From positions 1 to 5,735 of the forward strand of contig WALJ01000006.1 of the NCBI GenBank assembly GCA_015522885.1: a stretch of DNA of 5,735 nt. Reading direction: 5' to 3'. Position 1 is the stretch's first letter, and every line of letters starts with the position of its first letter. The stretch comes from Thermoplasmata archaeon. GTDB taxonomy: Archaea > Thermoplasmatota > Thermoplasmata > WALJ01. Shown piece after piece: positions 1-5,146 of the stretch. The notes beneath the pieces are model-generated. The model was not told the DNA's origin. It ran no database searches and worked only from the letters and a program-made list of their open reading frames with translations. Made by a program: the position numbers and the translations under genes.

Positions 1-520
1 GAACAAAAGACGGAAAAGAGTTGATAATAAGGGATGCGAAAAAATCCGATGCAAGAGAGCTTTTGAGATACATCAGAGAGCTTTCGAAGGAGAGGATATA
101 CCTTCTGATGGAACCGGATGAGGTGCCGAGCACGGTAAAGGAGGAAGAGCGCTTCCTATCCTCTCGTACGACAGGCCCAACAGAAGGATCATAGTCGCAC
201 TTATCCACGGAAAAATCGTGGGGAGCGCTGACTGCAGAATAGGTTCTCTGAACAAAACAGGACACACCGCATCTTTCGGTGTTGCTGTCTGCAAAAAATA
301 CCGGAATCTCGGAATAGGTACCATACTTATGAAGGAACTTATGAAATGGGCGGAAGATAAGGGTGCGGAGAAACTCTGGCTATCTGTTTTTTCCACCAAC
401 GAAAGAGCGATAGCGCTCTACAAAAAGCTCGGATTTGAGCCGGAATGCGTGAAAAGAGGACAATTCAAGGTGAACGGAAAATATGTGGACGAGATTGTGA
501 TGTCCCTGTGGGTGGAATAA
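1..520 (+). pseudogene. GNAT-family N-acetyltransferase, 5'-truncated by window edge and frameshifted
   Basis: Transfers an acetyl group from acetyl-CoA to an amine; the substrate cannot be told. The N-terminal part reads from base 3 (TKDGKELIIRDAKKSDA...), the usual opening beta strand and helix of GNAT proteins, until a TAG at 192-194. The rest continues in the -1 frame from about 161 (LSYDRPNRRIIVALIHGKIV...) to the TAA at 518-520. The second part holds the acetyl-CoA-binding motif A (YRNLGIG, bases about 299-319) and motif B (NERAIALYKKLGF, about 400-438), as in RimI-like enzymes. Rejoined, about 172 residues are visible, close to a full single-domain GNAT. A one-base deletion (or two-base insertion) around 153-166 explains the break, and I see no slippery heptamer there. 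The true start lies left of the window. A GTG at 218 is an internal Val codon, not a likely start. It may be a recent pseudogene or a sequencing error; family assignment is firm, inactivity is not. Confidence 0.85.
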
Positions 521-555
521 GTTCAATATCCCCCTATGCACCTTCATGTCCATAC

Positions 556-741
556 CTATAAAGCCTGCTCTTCTGGACAGGAAAGAGATTATAGTCGGAG
601 ACATAACCTTCCAAACTAATGAAGTCTCCGAGTGGTAGTCCCGAATGAAATCCTCGATTTCATAAGCTAGCCTTCCAAGGGAAGGCGAAGCGACCTAAGG
701 AAGGCTATCTGTCAAAGATATAAGTTAACAAAGTTAGGTCG
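556..741 (+). ncRNA. Candidate structured RNA or palindromic element: five consecutive stems
   Basis: This gene-free stretch is packed with perfect inverted repeats that follow one another: CTATAA 556-561 with TTATAG 589-594 (enclosing CCTG 564-567 / CAGG 578-581); TCGGAGAC 595-602 with GTCTCCGA 624-631; ATGAAATC 645-652 with GATTTCAT 656-663 around a CTC loop; GCCTTCC 670-676 with GGAAGGC 680-686 around an AAG loop; CGACCTAA 691-698 with TTAGGTCG 734-741, containing an inner TATCT 706-710 / AGATA 716-720 hairpin. Several 8-bp perfect matches at short spacing in under 200 bases is more than chance suggests. I recognise no known family: no T-arm motif of a tRNA, no RNase P or SRP signature. 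A palindrome-rich mobile element remnant is equally possible. Strand is nominal because the stems form on either strand. Confidence 0.35.
668..707. repeat. 9-bp inverted repeat with a competing inner arm
   Basis: TAGCCTTCC at 668-676 pairs perfectly with GGAAGGCTA at 699-707, and its last seven bases also pair with the nearer GGAAGGC at 680-686. The distal arm overlaps the interior of the 691-741 stem, so the 668/699 pairing and the 691/734 pairing exclude each other. The two GGAAGGC copies may come from a small duplication, or they may form a two-state fold. Confidence 0.6.
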
Positions 742-779
742 GCGACTATAACATCTACAATGGGGAAAAATAAGAGTGA

Positions 780-947
780 TGTGGGGCATTCTGGAGGCTA
801 ACCAGAGATGCAACGCCTGACAAGATACAGTTCACAGAGGGACTGCCAAAGACAAGGTCTGGAAAGATAATGCACAGGATACTCGGGAAGATAGCGGCGG
901 GAATAACGGATAAGAGCGCATTCGGAGACACATCTACCCTTGCGGAC
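780..947 (+). pseudogene. acs: C-terminal remnant of acetyl-CoA synthetase (AMP-forming)
   Basis: Reads in one frame after the TGA at 777-779. The peptide contains ATPDKIQFTEGLPKTRSGKI and later GDTSTLAD, which matches the conserved end of AMP-forming acetyl-CoA synthetases (GLPKTRSGKIMRRILRKIA...LGDTSTLAD). The Lys in SGKI (codon 864-866) corresponds to the catalytic lysine of the adenylation half-reaction that is regulated by acetylation in the family. Two usually conserved arginines are replaced (IMHRILGKI), in keeping with drift. Similarity fades upstream of about 800, and a full enzyme has about 650 residues, so some 90 percent is missing. No start codon, promoter or ribosome binding site fits. 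The frame continues without a stop into a different gene's tail at about 942-950. Family identity is strong; loss of function is near certain. Confidence 0.85.
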
Positions 948-1152
948 ATCATCCTTGTGAACACACAGACGCCGGAGATGACACCGATGCATAACTGGGA
1001 ATCGAAGACCATTTTATGCGGCACCGGGGAGCGCTGTTGATACGGTAATATGCGATGGAAAGATACTCATGAAAAACAGGGAGATCGAGGGAGAAAAGCA
1101 GGTTCTAGAAAAGGCGAGAGAGATGGCTGGGAGATTTGGCAAGCGTTCGTGA
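942..1152 (+). pseudogene. mtaD: C-terminal remnant of MTA/SAH deaminase-type amidohydrolase, frameshifted
   Basis: The peptide ADIILVNTQTPEMTPMHN (to 995) followed, one frame over, by YAAPGSAVDTVICDGKILM (from about 1015) is the characteristic tail of 5-methylthioadenosine/S-adenosylhomocysteine deaminases and related cytosine-deaminase-like amidohydrolases (KADLVLVDL...MTPxHN...LVYAAxGSDVDTVIVDGKI). It ends at TGA 1150-1152 after a normal-looking C-terminal helix (EKQVLEKAREMAGRF). The first frame stops at 1038-1040, and a one-base insertion (or two-base deletion) around 1005-1012 explains the shift. About 70 of the usual ~430 residues remain, and the metal-binding His and Asp residues of the barrel are gone. 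It is joined in frame to the Acs tail. The gene symbol reflects the closest recognisable family; another amidohydrolase of the same group is possible. Confidence 0.8.
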
Positions 1153-1153
1153 G

Positions 1154-1203
1154 ATTGTACTGCGAAAGTATTAAGTAGTACAAAAATATGATGAAATTGT
1201 ACT
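1154..1203 (+). promoter_or_regulatory. Promoter with three copies of an 8-bp motif upstream of the AAA ATPase
   Basis: ATTGTACT occurs at 1154-1161 and again at 1196-1203, directly abutting the ATG at 1204; an inverted, one-base-shorter copy AGTACAA lies at 1177-1183. A purine-rich BRE-like CGAAAG (1163-1168) followed by a TATA-like TATTAAG (1169-1175) sits between the first two copies, placing transcription start within a few bases of the ATG. There is no Shine-Dalgarno sequence, so the mRNA is probably leaderless or nearly so. The motif copies bracket the TATA box and start site, as expected for a repressor site; autoregulation is an inference. Confidence 0.5.
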
Positions 1204-2541
1204 ATGGATAGGACAATAAGAACAATACTCCAGTCATGGTTGGACAGAAATCTGCCCGAAATAATCGAGAGGGACACCGCTATCTCCAATTATATGGGTA
1301 TCAAACCCGGAAAGATAATTGCATTAACCGGTTTCCGAAGGGTTGGCAAGACATATCTTCTGTTTCAGCTGATAAAGGAACTGCTGAAGGACAGGGATAG
1401 AAAAGAGGTGCTTTACATAAACTTCGACGACGAGAGGATTCCCATGGAGAGTGCGTTTCTCTCGGAGTTGATGCCCGCGGTAAAAGAACTCTTTCCGGAG
1501 CTTAAATTCATGTTTCTGGACGAGTTACAGGAGATTCCGGATTGGTCGCGCTGGCTTAGAAGGGTCTATGATACTGAAGATGTGGAGATTTTTGTCACCG
1601 GTTCCAGTTCCAAGATGTCCAGCAAGGAGATTCCAACCGAACTGAGGGGCAGAGCCATTGAGAAAAGGATATTCCCGCTTTCTTTCGGGGAATTCCTGCG
1701 CTTCAGGAACGAGGAGATAGATTTCGAGGTGGTAGACTACTCACAGGAGGAGAGAGCGAAACTGAACCGCCTGATGGAGGAATACATATATTACGGCAGC
1801 ATGCCGGAGGTCGTACTCGCCCCCGAACCGGTGAGGTTCGACATAGTCCAGCAGTACTATGCTACGGTGGTCAGGAGAGACATAATCGAGAGACACGGCA
1901 TAAAGAACGAGGAGAGCATGAAGGCGCTTTTGAGGCTGCTGCTGAACTCCACGCAGTATTCGGTGAGCAGGCTTTATAACACTATAAAGAGCATGGGATA
2001 TGAGATAGGGAAGAGCACGCTTCAGAACTATCTCGGGTATATCGAGATCTCGTATTTCATAAAGAGTGTGCCGATATTCTCTCCGAAGGTGAAGGACCAG
2101 ATGCAATATCCCAGAAAGGTATATTTCATAGATAACGGCTTCATAAGTGCCCTTTCCACGAGGTTCTCCAGGAATATGGGCAGGCTCTACGAGAACACGG
2201 TTGCTGTCGAACTGATGAGAAGACACACAGGGGTCGATCAGGAGATACATTACTGGAAGGACTCCACGGGAAAGGAGGTGGATTTCGTCCTGAAGGACGG
2301 CTTCGAGGTGAAGGAACTGATTCAGGTATCATATGATATGGATGATTACGATACGAAGAAGAGAGAGTTTTCCGCCCTCTACCGGGCCTCGAACGAACTT
2401 AAATGCGATAATCTGACGATAATAACCGAGAGCACGGAAGGAGTAGAGAAATACAGGGGAAAGGAGATAAAGGTCATTCCGATGTGGAAGTGGATTAGCG
2501 GGATTGAATGCATGAAAATTACAGGAAGTAAGAATCATTAA
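1204..2541 (+). CDS. AAA ATPase with DUF4143-type C-terminal domain
   Basis: A 445-residue, intact member of the large archaeal/bacterial family of AAA_14-DUF4143 (DUF234-like) ATPases. Walker A is GFRRVGKT (residues 43-50), Walker B KFMFLDE (101-107), a sensor-1-like VTGSSS lies at 131-136, and arginines in ELRGRAI (146-152) fit the family's conserved ELRGR segment. Residues about 230-285 look like a winged-helix segment. The C-terminus carries YFIDNGF (307-313), GRLYENTVAVEL (326-337), HYWKD (349-353) and EVDFVL (358-363), a PD-(D/E)XK-like arrangement in which the usual lysine strand reads LIQVSYD without the lysine. The cellular role of the family is unclear; similar proteins occur as many paralogues, often next to mobile or defence genes. 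ATG 1204 is preferred because the TATA-like box and motif copies end right before it and the N-terminus matches the family. It stands alone, downstream of decayed genes and convergent with herA. Confidence 0.88.
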   Translation: MDRTIRTILQSWLDRNLPEIIERDTAISNYMGIKPGKIIALTGFRRVGKTYLLFQLIKELLKDRDRKEVLYINFDDERIPMESAFLSELMPAVKELFPELKFMFLDELQEIPDWSRWLRRVYDTEDVEIFVTGSSSKMSSKEIPTELRGRAIEKRIFPLSFGEFLRFRNEEIDFEVVDYSQEERAKLNRLMEEYIYYGSMPEVVLAPEPVRFDIVQQYYATVVRRDIIERHGIKNEESMKALLRLLLNSTQYSVSRLYNTIKSMGYEIGKSTLQNYLGYIEISYFIKSVPIFSPKVKDQMQYPRKVYFIDNGFISALSTRFSRNMGRLYENTVAVELMRRHTGVDQEIHYWKDSTGKEVDFVLKDGFEVKELIQVSYDMDDYDTKKREFSALYRASNELKCDNLTIITESTEGVEKYRGKEIKVIPMWKWISGIECMKITGSKNH

Positions 2542-2549
2542 GGTAACCA

Positions 2550-2554
2550 TTTTT
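2550..2554 (+). terminator. Possible U-tract terminator after the AAA ATPase
   Basis: A TTTTT run starts 9 bases after the TAA of the ATPase gene, with no strong hairpin before it. Archaeal RNA polymerase can terminate at short U-tracts, so this is a plausible end of the transcript. The position in a convergent gene pair supports the idea, but five T's alone is weak evidence. Confidence 0.35.
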
Positions 2555-2668
2555 GTCCCCCGACACTAACAGAGCCCATCACGGAGAGCGCTGCTCACTC
2601 TGGGACCTGTGCCTCCTGTCCCTATATATCGTCATATTGCCAAGGCGATTTTGTGATGTCAAAGTGGC

Positions 2669-4159
2669 TCAAATCACATTGACGCTCTCTCCGCCGTGCT
2701 TCGTTTCCCTCGGCCTGACCTCCACGAACAGAGGCATGGATATTCCGCCGCCTGTGACTATGGCGACCCCCAAAGGTATGTGCTGTATCAAATCGGCCAT
2801 TCCGGAAGTCAGACCTTCGACGGATGCCACGACCGCCTTTATGTCATTGGGGTTTGTGACTTTGAGAATCAGCTGGGTATTGCACTGACTGAGAACATTC
2901 TTGTCTATCTTTGCGGGTCTCTGACTGATTATTGCCATGCCGAGCCCGAATTTTCTGCCTTCGGATGCTATCGTTCTCATGATTTTCGATGACATCACCT
3001 GTCCCTGCTGGGGGCAGTAGTTGTGAGCTTCTTCCACGACCATCATCATCGGAGGAATCTTCCCTATCTTTCTGAGTTCGAAGAGGGCGGTTGCTATGCG
3101 GTTGACTATCAGCTGCTGTATGTCCGGCGGCGTGCCTTTGAGGTTCATTATCGTCGTTTTACCGGGCTGGACTATCTCGGATATCTTGGTTCCCTGAGGA
3201 GCGAAGAGATTCATCTCCTTCAGATATTCAAGCTCGTTTATCAGAGAGCCCAGGGCGTGCTCCTCATCGGCCTCAAGCACTGCGATGACATCTCCCAGAC
3301 CGTATTGAGGCTTCGCTGCCCTGAGATAATCAAGGGCCTTGCGGAGAGCGACCATGTATGACTTTGCATTCTTTATGTTGGTGAGCGCCAGAATATCTCT
3401 GGCTTCCATGTTGCCGAGGGTAAATCTGAGGGGGAGCGCATCGGGATTTATGTTTGTGTCCGGTGAGAATACAATCATTCTGTCGGCATAGCTTCTGGGG
3501 GTGACGCCGAACCTCGAATCACTGGCATCCCCTTCCTTTTTCATGGAAGAATATTCCCCGTGCGGGTCTATTATAAGGAGGGTGACGCCGTGCTTCATCA
3601 TCTCCTCGATTATAACGCCTGTGATGTATGATTTACCCGCCCCTGTCTTTGCAAGAACGCTCATGTGCTTCTGCACTATATTATTTATATCAAGGTATAT
3701 CTTTATATTGTGTCCGTTCAAAAGCCCTATGTACGCCCCTTTCTCCGGGTCATCTTTCAGTCCGACAACATCCCTTATAAGCTCTTCACTTGCCCTGTAG
3801 ACAATCTCTCCGGCCTTGAAAGGAGTCCTCGGAACCTGCAGCAACCCTCGCTCATCCCTATAGCCTATAACATTTATCGCCGCAAAAACAAGCTCCTTTA
3901 TGTCCATCTCCCTTCCTTCGGCCATCTCCTGAGCCTTTTCCAGGGACAAATCCGTCTTTCTGTTTATGGTATCAACCTGACCGAGAACCCAGCCGACATT
4001 CTCGTGCCTCATCTGGACATAGTCTGTCTGCTCTATATGGCCGGTGATATTGCATTTGAACTGTGTTGTCCCGACATCTCCGTAGATGATGCCTACTGAT
4101 ACGAGACCGCTAGGGACGGAGCTTTCCGATTCGAATTCCGAAATGCTTTCCGAGTGCAT
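2669..4159 (-). CDS. herA: HerA-type bipolar DNA helicase/translocase ATPase
   Basis: A 496-residue protein of normal HerA length. The N-terminal ~115 residues form the HAS-barrel (GLVSVGIIYGDVGTTQF onward), followed by the RecA/FtsK-like core: Walker A AKTGAGKS (170-177), DPHGEY (198-203), Walker B MMMVVEEAHN (371-380) with catalytic Glu376/Glu377, and the SQRPAKID segment (412-419) whose Arg fits the family's conserved position. HerA assembles as a hexamer and, with the nuclease NurA, drives 5' end resection of double-strand breaks together with Mre11-Rad50 in archaea. No NurA, Mre11 or Rad50 gene is in this window, and the divergent neighbour is a glycosyltransferase, so it is a stand-alone transcription unit here. 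The acidic N-terminal extension (SESISEFESESS) before the barrel is unremarkable. ATG 4159 is supported by the TATA-like box about 26 bases upstream. Defence-type HerA homologues usually sit beside SIR2 or DUF4297 genes; none is seen, so a housekeeping role is more likely. Confidence 0.93.
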   Translation of the reverse strand: MHSESISEFESESSVPSGLVSVGIIYGDVGTTQFKCNITGHIEQTDYVQMRHENVGWVLGQVDTINRKTDLSLEKAQEMAEGREMDIKELVFAAINVIGYRDERGLLQVPRTPFKAGEIVYRASEELIRDVVGLKDDPEKGAYIGLLNGHNIKIYLDINNIVQKHMSVLAKTGAGKSYITGVIIEEMMKHGVTLLIIDPHGEYSSMKKEGDASDSRFGVTPRSYADRMIVFSPDTNINPDALPLRFTLGNMEARDILALTNIKNAKSYMVALRKALDYLRAAKPQYGLGDVIAVLEADEEHALGSLINELEYLKEMNLFAPQGTKISEIVQPGKTTIMNLKGTPPDIQQLIVNRIATALFELRKIGKIPPMMMVVEEAHNYCPQQGQVMSSKIMRTIASEGRKFGLGMAIISQRPAKIDKNVLSQCNTQLILKVTNPNDIKAVVASVEGLTSGMADLIQHIPLGVAIVTGGGISMPLFVEVRPRETKHGGESVNVI

Positions 4160-4180
4160 CCGGCAATCTATATTGAGGGT

Positions 4181-4190
4181 GTTTAAATAA
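4181..4190 (-). promoter_or_regulatory. TATA-like box of herA
   Basis: On the minus strand this reads TTATTTAAAC, preceded by a BRE-like CACAAG. Its centre is about 26 bases from the herA ATG, so transcription should begin at or beside the start codon, and the leader has no Shine-Dalgarno sequence. This indicates a leaderless mRNA. Confidence 0.6.
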
Positions 4191-4193
4191 CTT

Positions 4194-4321
4194 GTGGGTG
4201 AAGGAGCGTTGAGACAAAACTATCCGACATATCTCACACCGAAGGAGGCAAAGGAATTTGTGTCCCGTAGCCGGTGCCGGCCATAATCACCAACGGGCGG
4301 CATGAGCCTTTTTTCGTATAA
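4194..4321 (+). other. Divergent intergenic stretch with possible short coding remnants
   Basis: Between herA and the glycosyltransferase gene (215 bases in all) one short frame, 4194-4286, gives LRQNYPTYLTPKEAKEFVSRS, and a frame shifted by -1 gives PVPAIITNGRHEPFFV to the TAA at 4319-4321. Both have protein-like composition but no family I recognise, and the first overlaps the upstream edge of the herA promoter. They could be the decayed pieces of one gene or chance frames. No ribosome binding site is convincing. Confidence 0.15.
4309..4314 (+). terminator. Possible U-tract terminator
   Basis: TTTTTT follows a minimal GGC-ATGA-GCC hairpin (4299-4308). It would stop rightward transcription just before the glycosyltransferase promoter. 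The stem is only three pairs, so the call rests on the T run. Confidence 0.25.
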
Positions 4322-4335
4322 ACTTCTCCTGCATT

Positions 4336-4362
4336 CCTTCCGTTATCTTAATAGAGGGAAGG
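4336..4362 (+). promoter_or_regulatory. TATA-like box of the glycosyltransferase gene inside a 6-bp inverted repeat
   Basis: CTTAATA (4347-4353) lies 28 bases before the GTG at 4375, nearly the same spacing and sequence as the promoter of the exported protein gene at 5120. It is flanked symmetrically by CCTTCC (4336-4341) and GGAAGG (4357-4362). The flanking arms could be an operator, which is an inference. No Shine-Dalgarno sequence precedes the GTG, which fits a leaderless mRNA. Confidence 0.5.
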
Positions 4363-4374
4363 CTATTACGGCCC

Positions 4375-5106
4375 GTGAAATCCGGCAGCGCTCCTGCACT
4401 CTCCATAATAATTCCGACCACGGACGAAGCACCCTATATCAGGAGACTTCTGAAGAGCATAAAGAGGCAGGATTTCAGGGATTACGAAGTGATAATAAGT
4501 GATTCCCAGTCCACGGACGGAACCCGCGAGATAGCAAGAGAATACGGATGCATCGTTATTGACGGAGAGAGGAAGGGTCCGGGATACGCCAGAAACCTTG
4601 CGGCCTCATACGCAAAAGGAGACTATCTTTTCTTTATGGATGCGGATGTCGAGCTTCCGTCCTCCGATTTTCTCTCCAAGATAATGGAAAAGGCAGAGAG
4701 TATGAGGGCTCCGCTGTTTGCCTTGTATTCCTTCCCATATGACGGCATTCCCGCATATCGCCTTCTGTATTCCATAGTCAATATCGCCCTCAGAATAGCG
4801 GAATGGACAAAAGACCCCCACGCACCGGGTTATGCCATATTTTGCACCAAGAATGCATTTAAAGGTGTCAATGGCTTCAATGAGGGACTAAGAAACGGGG
4901 AGGACCATGACCTTGCAAGAAGACTCTGGGAGAACGGCTCCGAGTTCAGGGTAATAAAGGACCCCCATATCCTCGTATCCACCAGACGGTTACAGGAGAG
5001 GAGCGCAAAGGAAATCGTCTTTCTCTATCTGAAAGCCGAACTTGCAAAGCACCTCAGAGGAGAGGATGTCCCCCTCACATATACTCCCGGAAAGAAAGGA
5101 AGATGA
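4375..5106 (+). CDS. Family 2 (GT-A) glycosyltransferase
   Basis: A 243-residue GT2-fold enzyme that transfers a sugar from a nucleotide-activated or lipid-linked donor; the acceptor is unknown. The opening strand SIIIPTTDEAPYI (10-22) is the family's nucleotide-binding start (usually PTYNE; here Asn is Asp). SDSQSTDGT (42-50) contacts the nucleotide, the DxD-type metal site is MDADVEL (88-94; Asp89 and Asp91), and NGEDHDLARRL (174-184) carries the catalytic-base ED pair at 176-177. A moderately hydrophobic stretch around 126-143 (AYRLLYSIVNIALRIAEW) may touch the membrane, but there is no clear multi-pass domain, so the enzyme is probably cytoplasmic or peripheral. The GTG start is chosen because the TATA-like box lies 28 bases upstream and the protein then begins a few residues before the first strand. 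It may serve surface glycan or N-glycan assembly, since the next genes encode surface proteins with N-glycosylation sequons; that link is an inference. Confidence 0.88.
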   Translation: MKSGSAPALSIIIPTTDEAPYIRRLLKSIKRQDFRDYEVIISDSQSTDGTREIAREYGCIVIDGERKGPGYARNLAASYAKGDYLFFMDADVELPSSDFLSKIMEKAESMRAPLFALYSFPYDGIPAYRLLYSIVNIALRIAEWTKDPHAPGYAIFCTKNAFKGVNGFNEGLRNGEDHDLARRLWENGSEFRVIKDPHILVSTRRLQERSAKEIVFLYLKAELAKHLRGEDVPLTYTPGKKGR

Positions 5107-5119
5107 GGCTCCGAAAATC

Positions 5120-5128
5120 CTTAATAAA
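5120..5128 (+). promoter_or_regulatory. TATA-like box of the exported-protein gene
   Basis: CTTAATAAA sits 27 bases before the ATG at 5147, preceded by a BRE-like CGAAAA (5112-5117). It lies in the 40-base gap after the glycosyltransferase stop. The start codon falls where transcription should begin, pointing to a leaderless mRNA and a transcription start separate from the glycosyltransferase. Confidence 0.55.
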
Positions 5129-5146
5129 TGTGGGAAATGCCCTGAT

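Noticed and set aside
218..520. A separate 100-residue acetyltransferase starting at GTG 218
   Set aside because: The GTG is a valine inside a conserved strand (HGKIVGSADCR), and the family's N-terminal part is present just upstream in the other frame.
624..665. tRNA-like D-arm string (CCGAGTGGTAGTCCC) as in tRNA-Leu or tRNA-Ser
   Set aside because: No T-arm (GGTTCGAATCC-like), no matching acceptor strands and no cloverleaf; the local pairing is a set of simple hairpins instead.
691..752. H/ACA guide RNA (stem with internal loop, ACA at 750-752)
   Set aside because: No K-turn or K-loop in the upper stem, and the ACA is nine bases from the stem with an asymmetric internal loop; too little to claim.
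755..1024. Minus-strand open frame across the Acs/MtaD remnant
   Set aside because: It lies opposite sequence that clearly encodes conserved Acs and MtaD tails on the plus strand, and its own translation resembles nothing known.
2602..2622. Hairpin GGGAC...GTCCC between the convergent genes as a herA terminator
   Set aside because: Only five pairs with an 11-base loop, and no T run follows on the minus strand.
2669..4159. HerA as part of an antiviral system (HerA-SIR2 or HerA-DUF4297)
   Set aside because: No SIR2, DUF4297 or other effector gene adjoins it; the neighbours are a convergent AAA ATPase and a divergent glycosyltransferase, and the protein resembles ordinary archaeal HerA.
5042..5146. 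Longer N-terminus for the exported protein from an upstream ATG
   Set aside because: It would overlap the glycosyltransferase, bury the signal peptide 35 residues inside the protein and ignore the TATA-like box 27 bases before ATG 5147.
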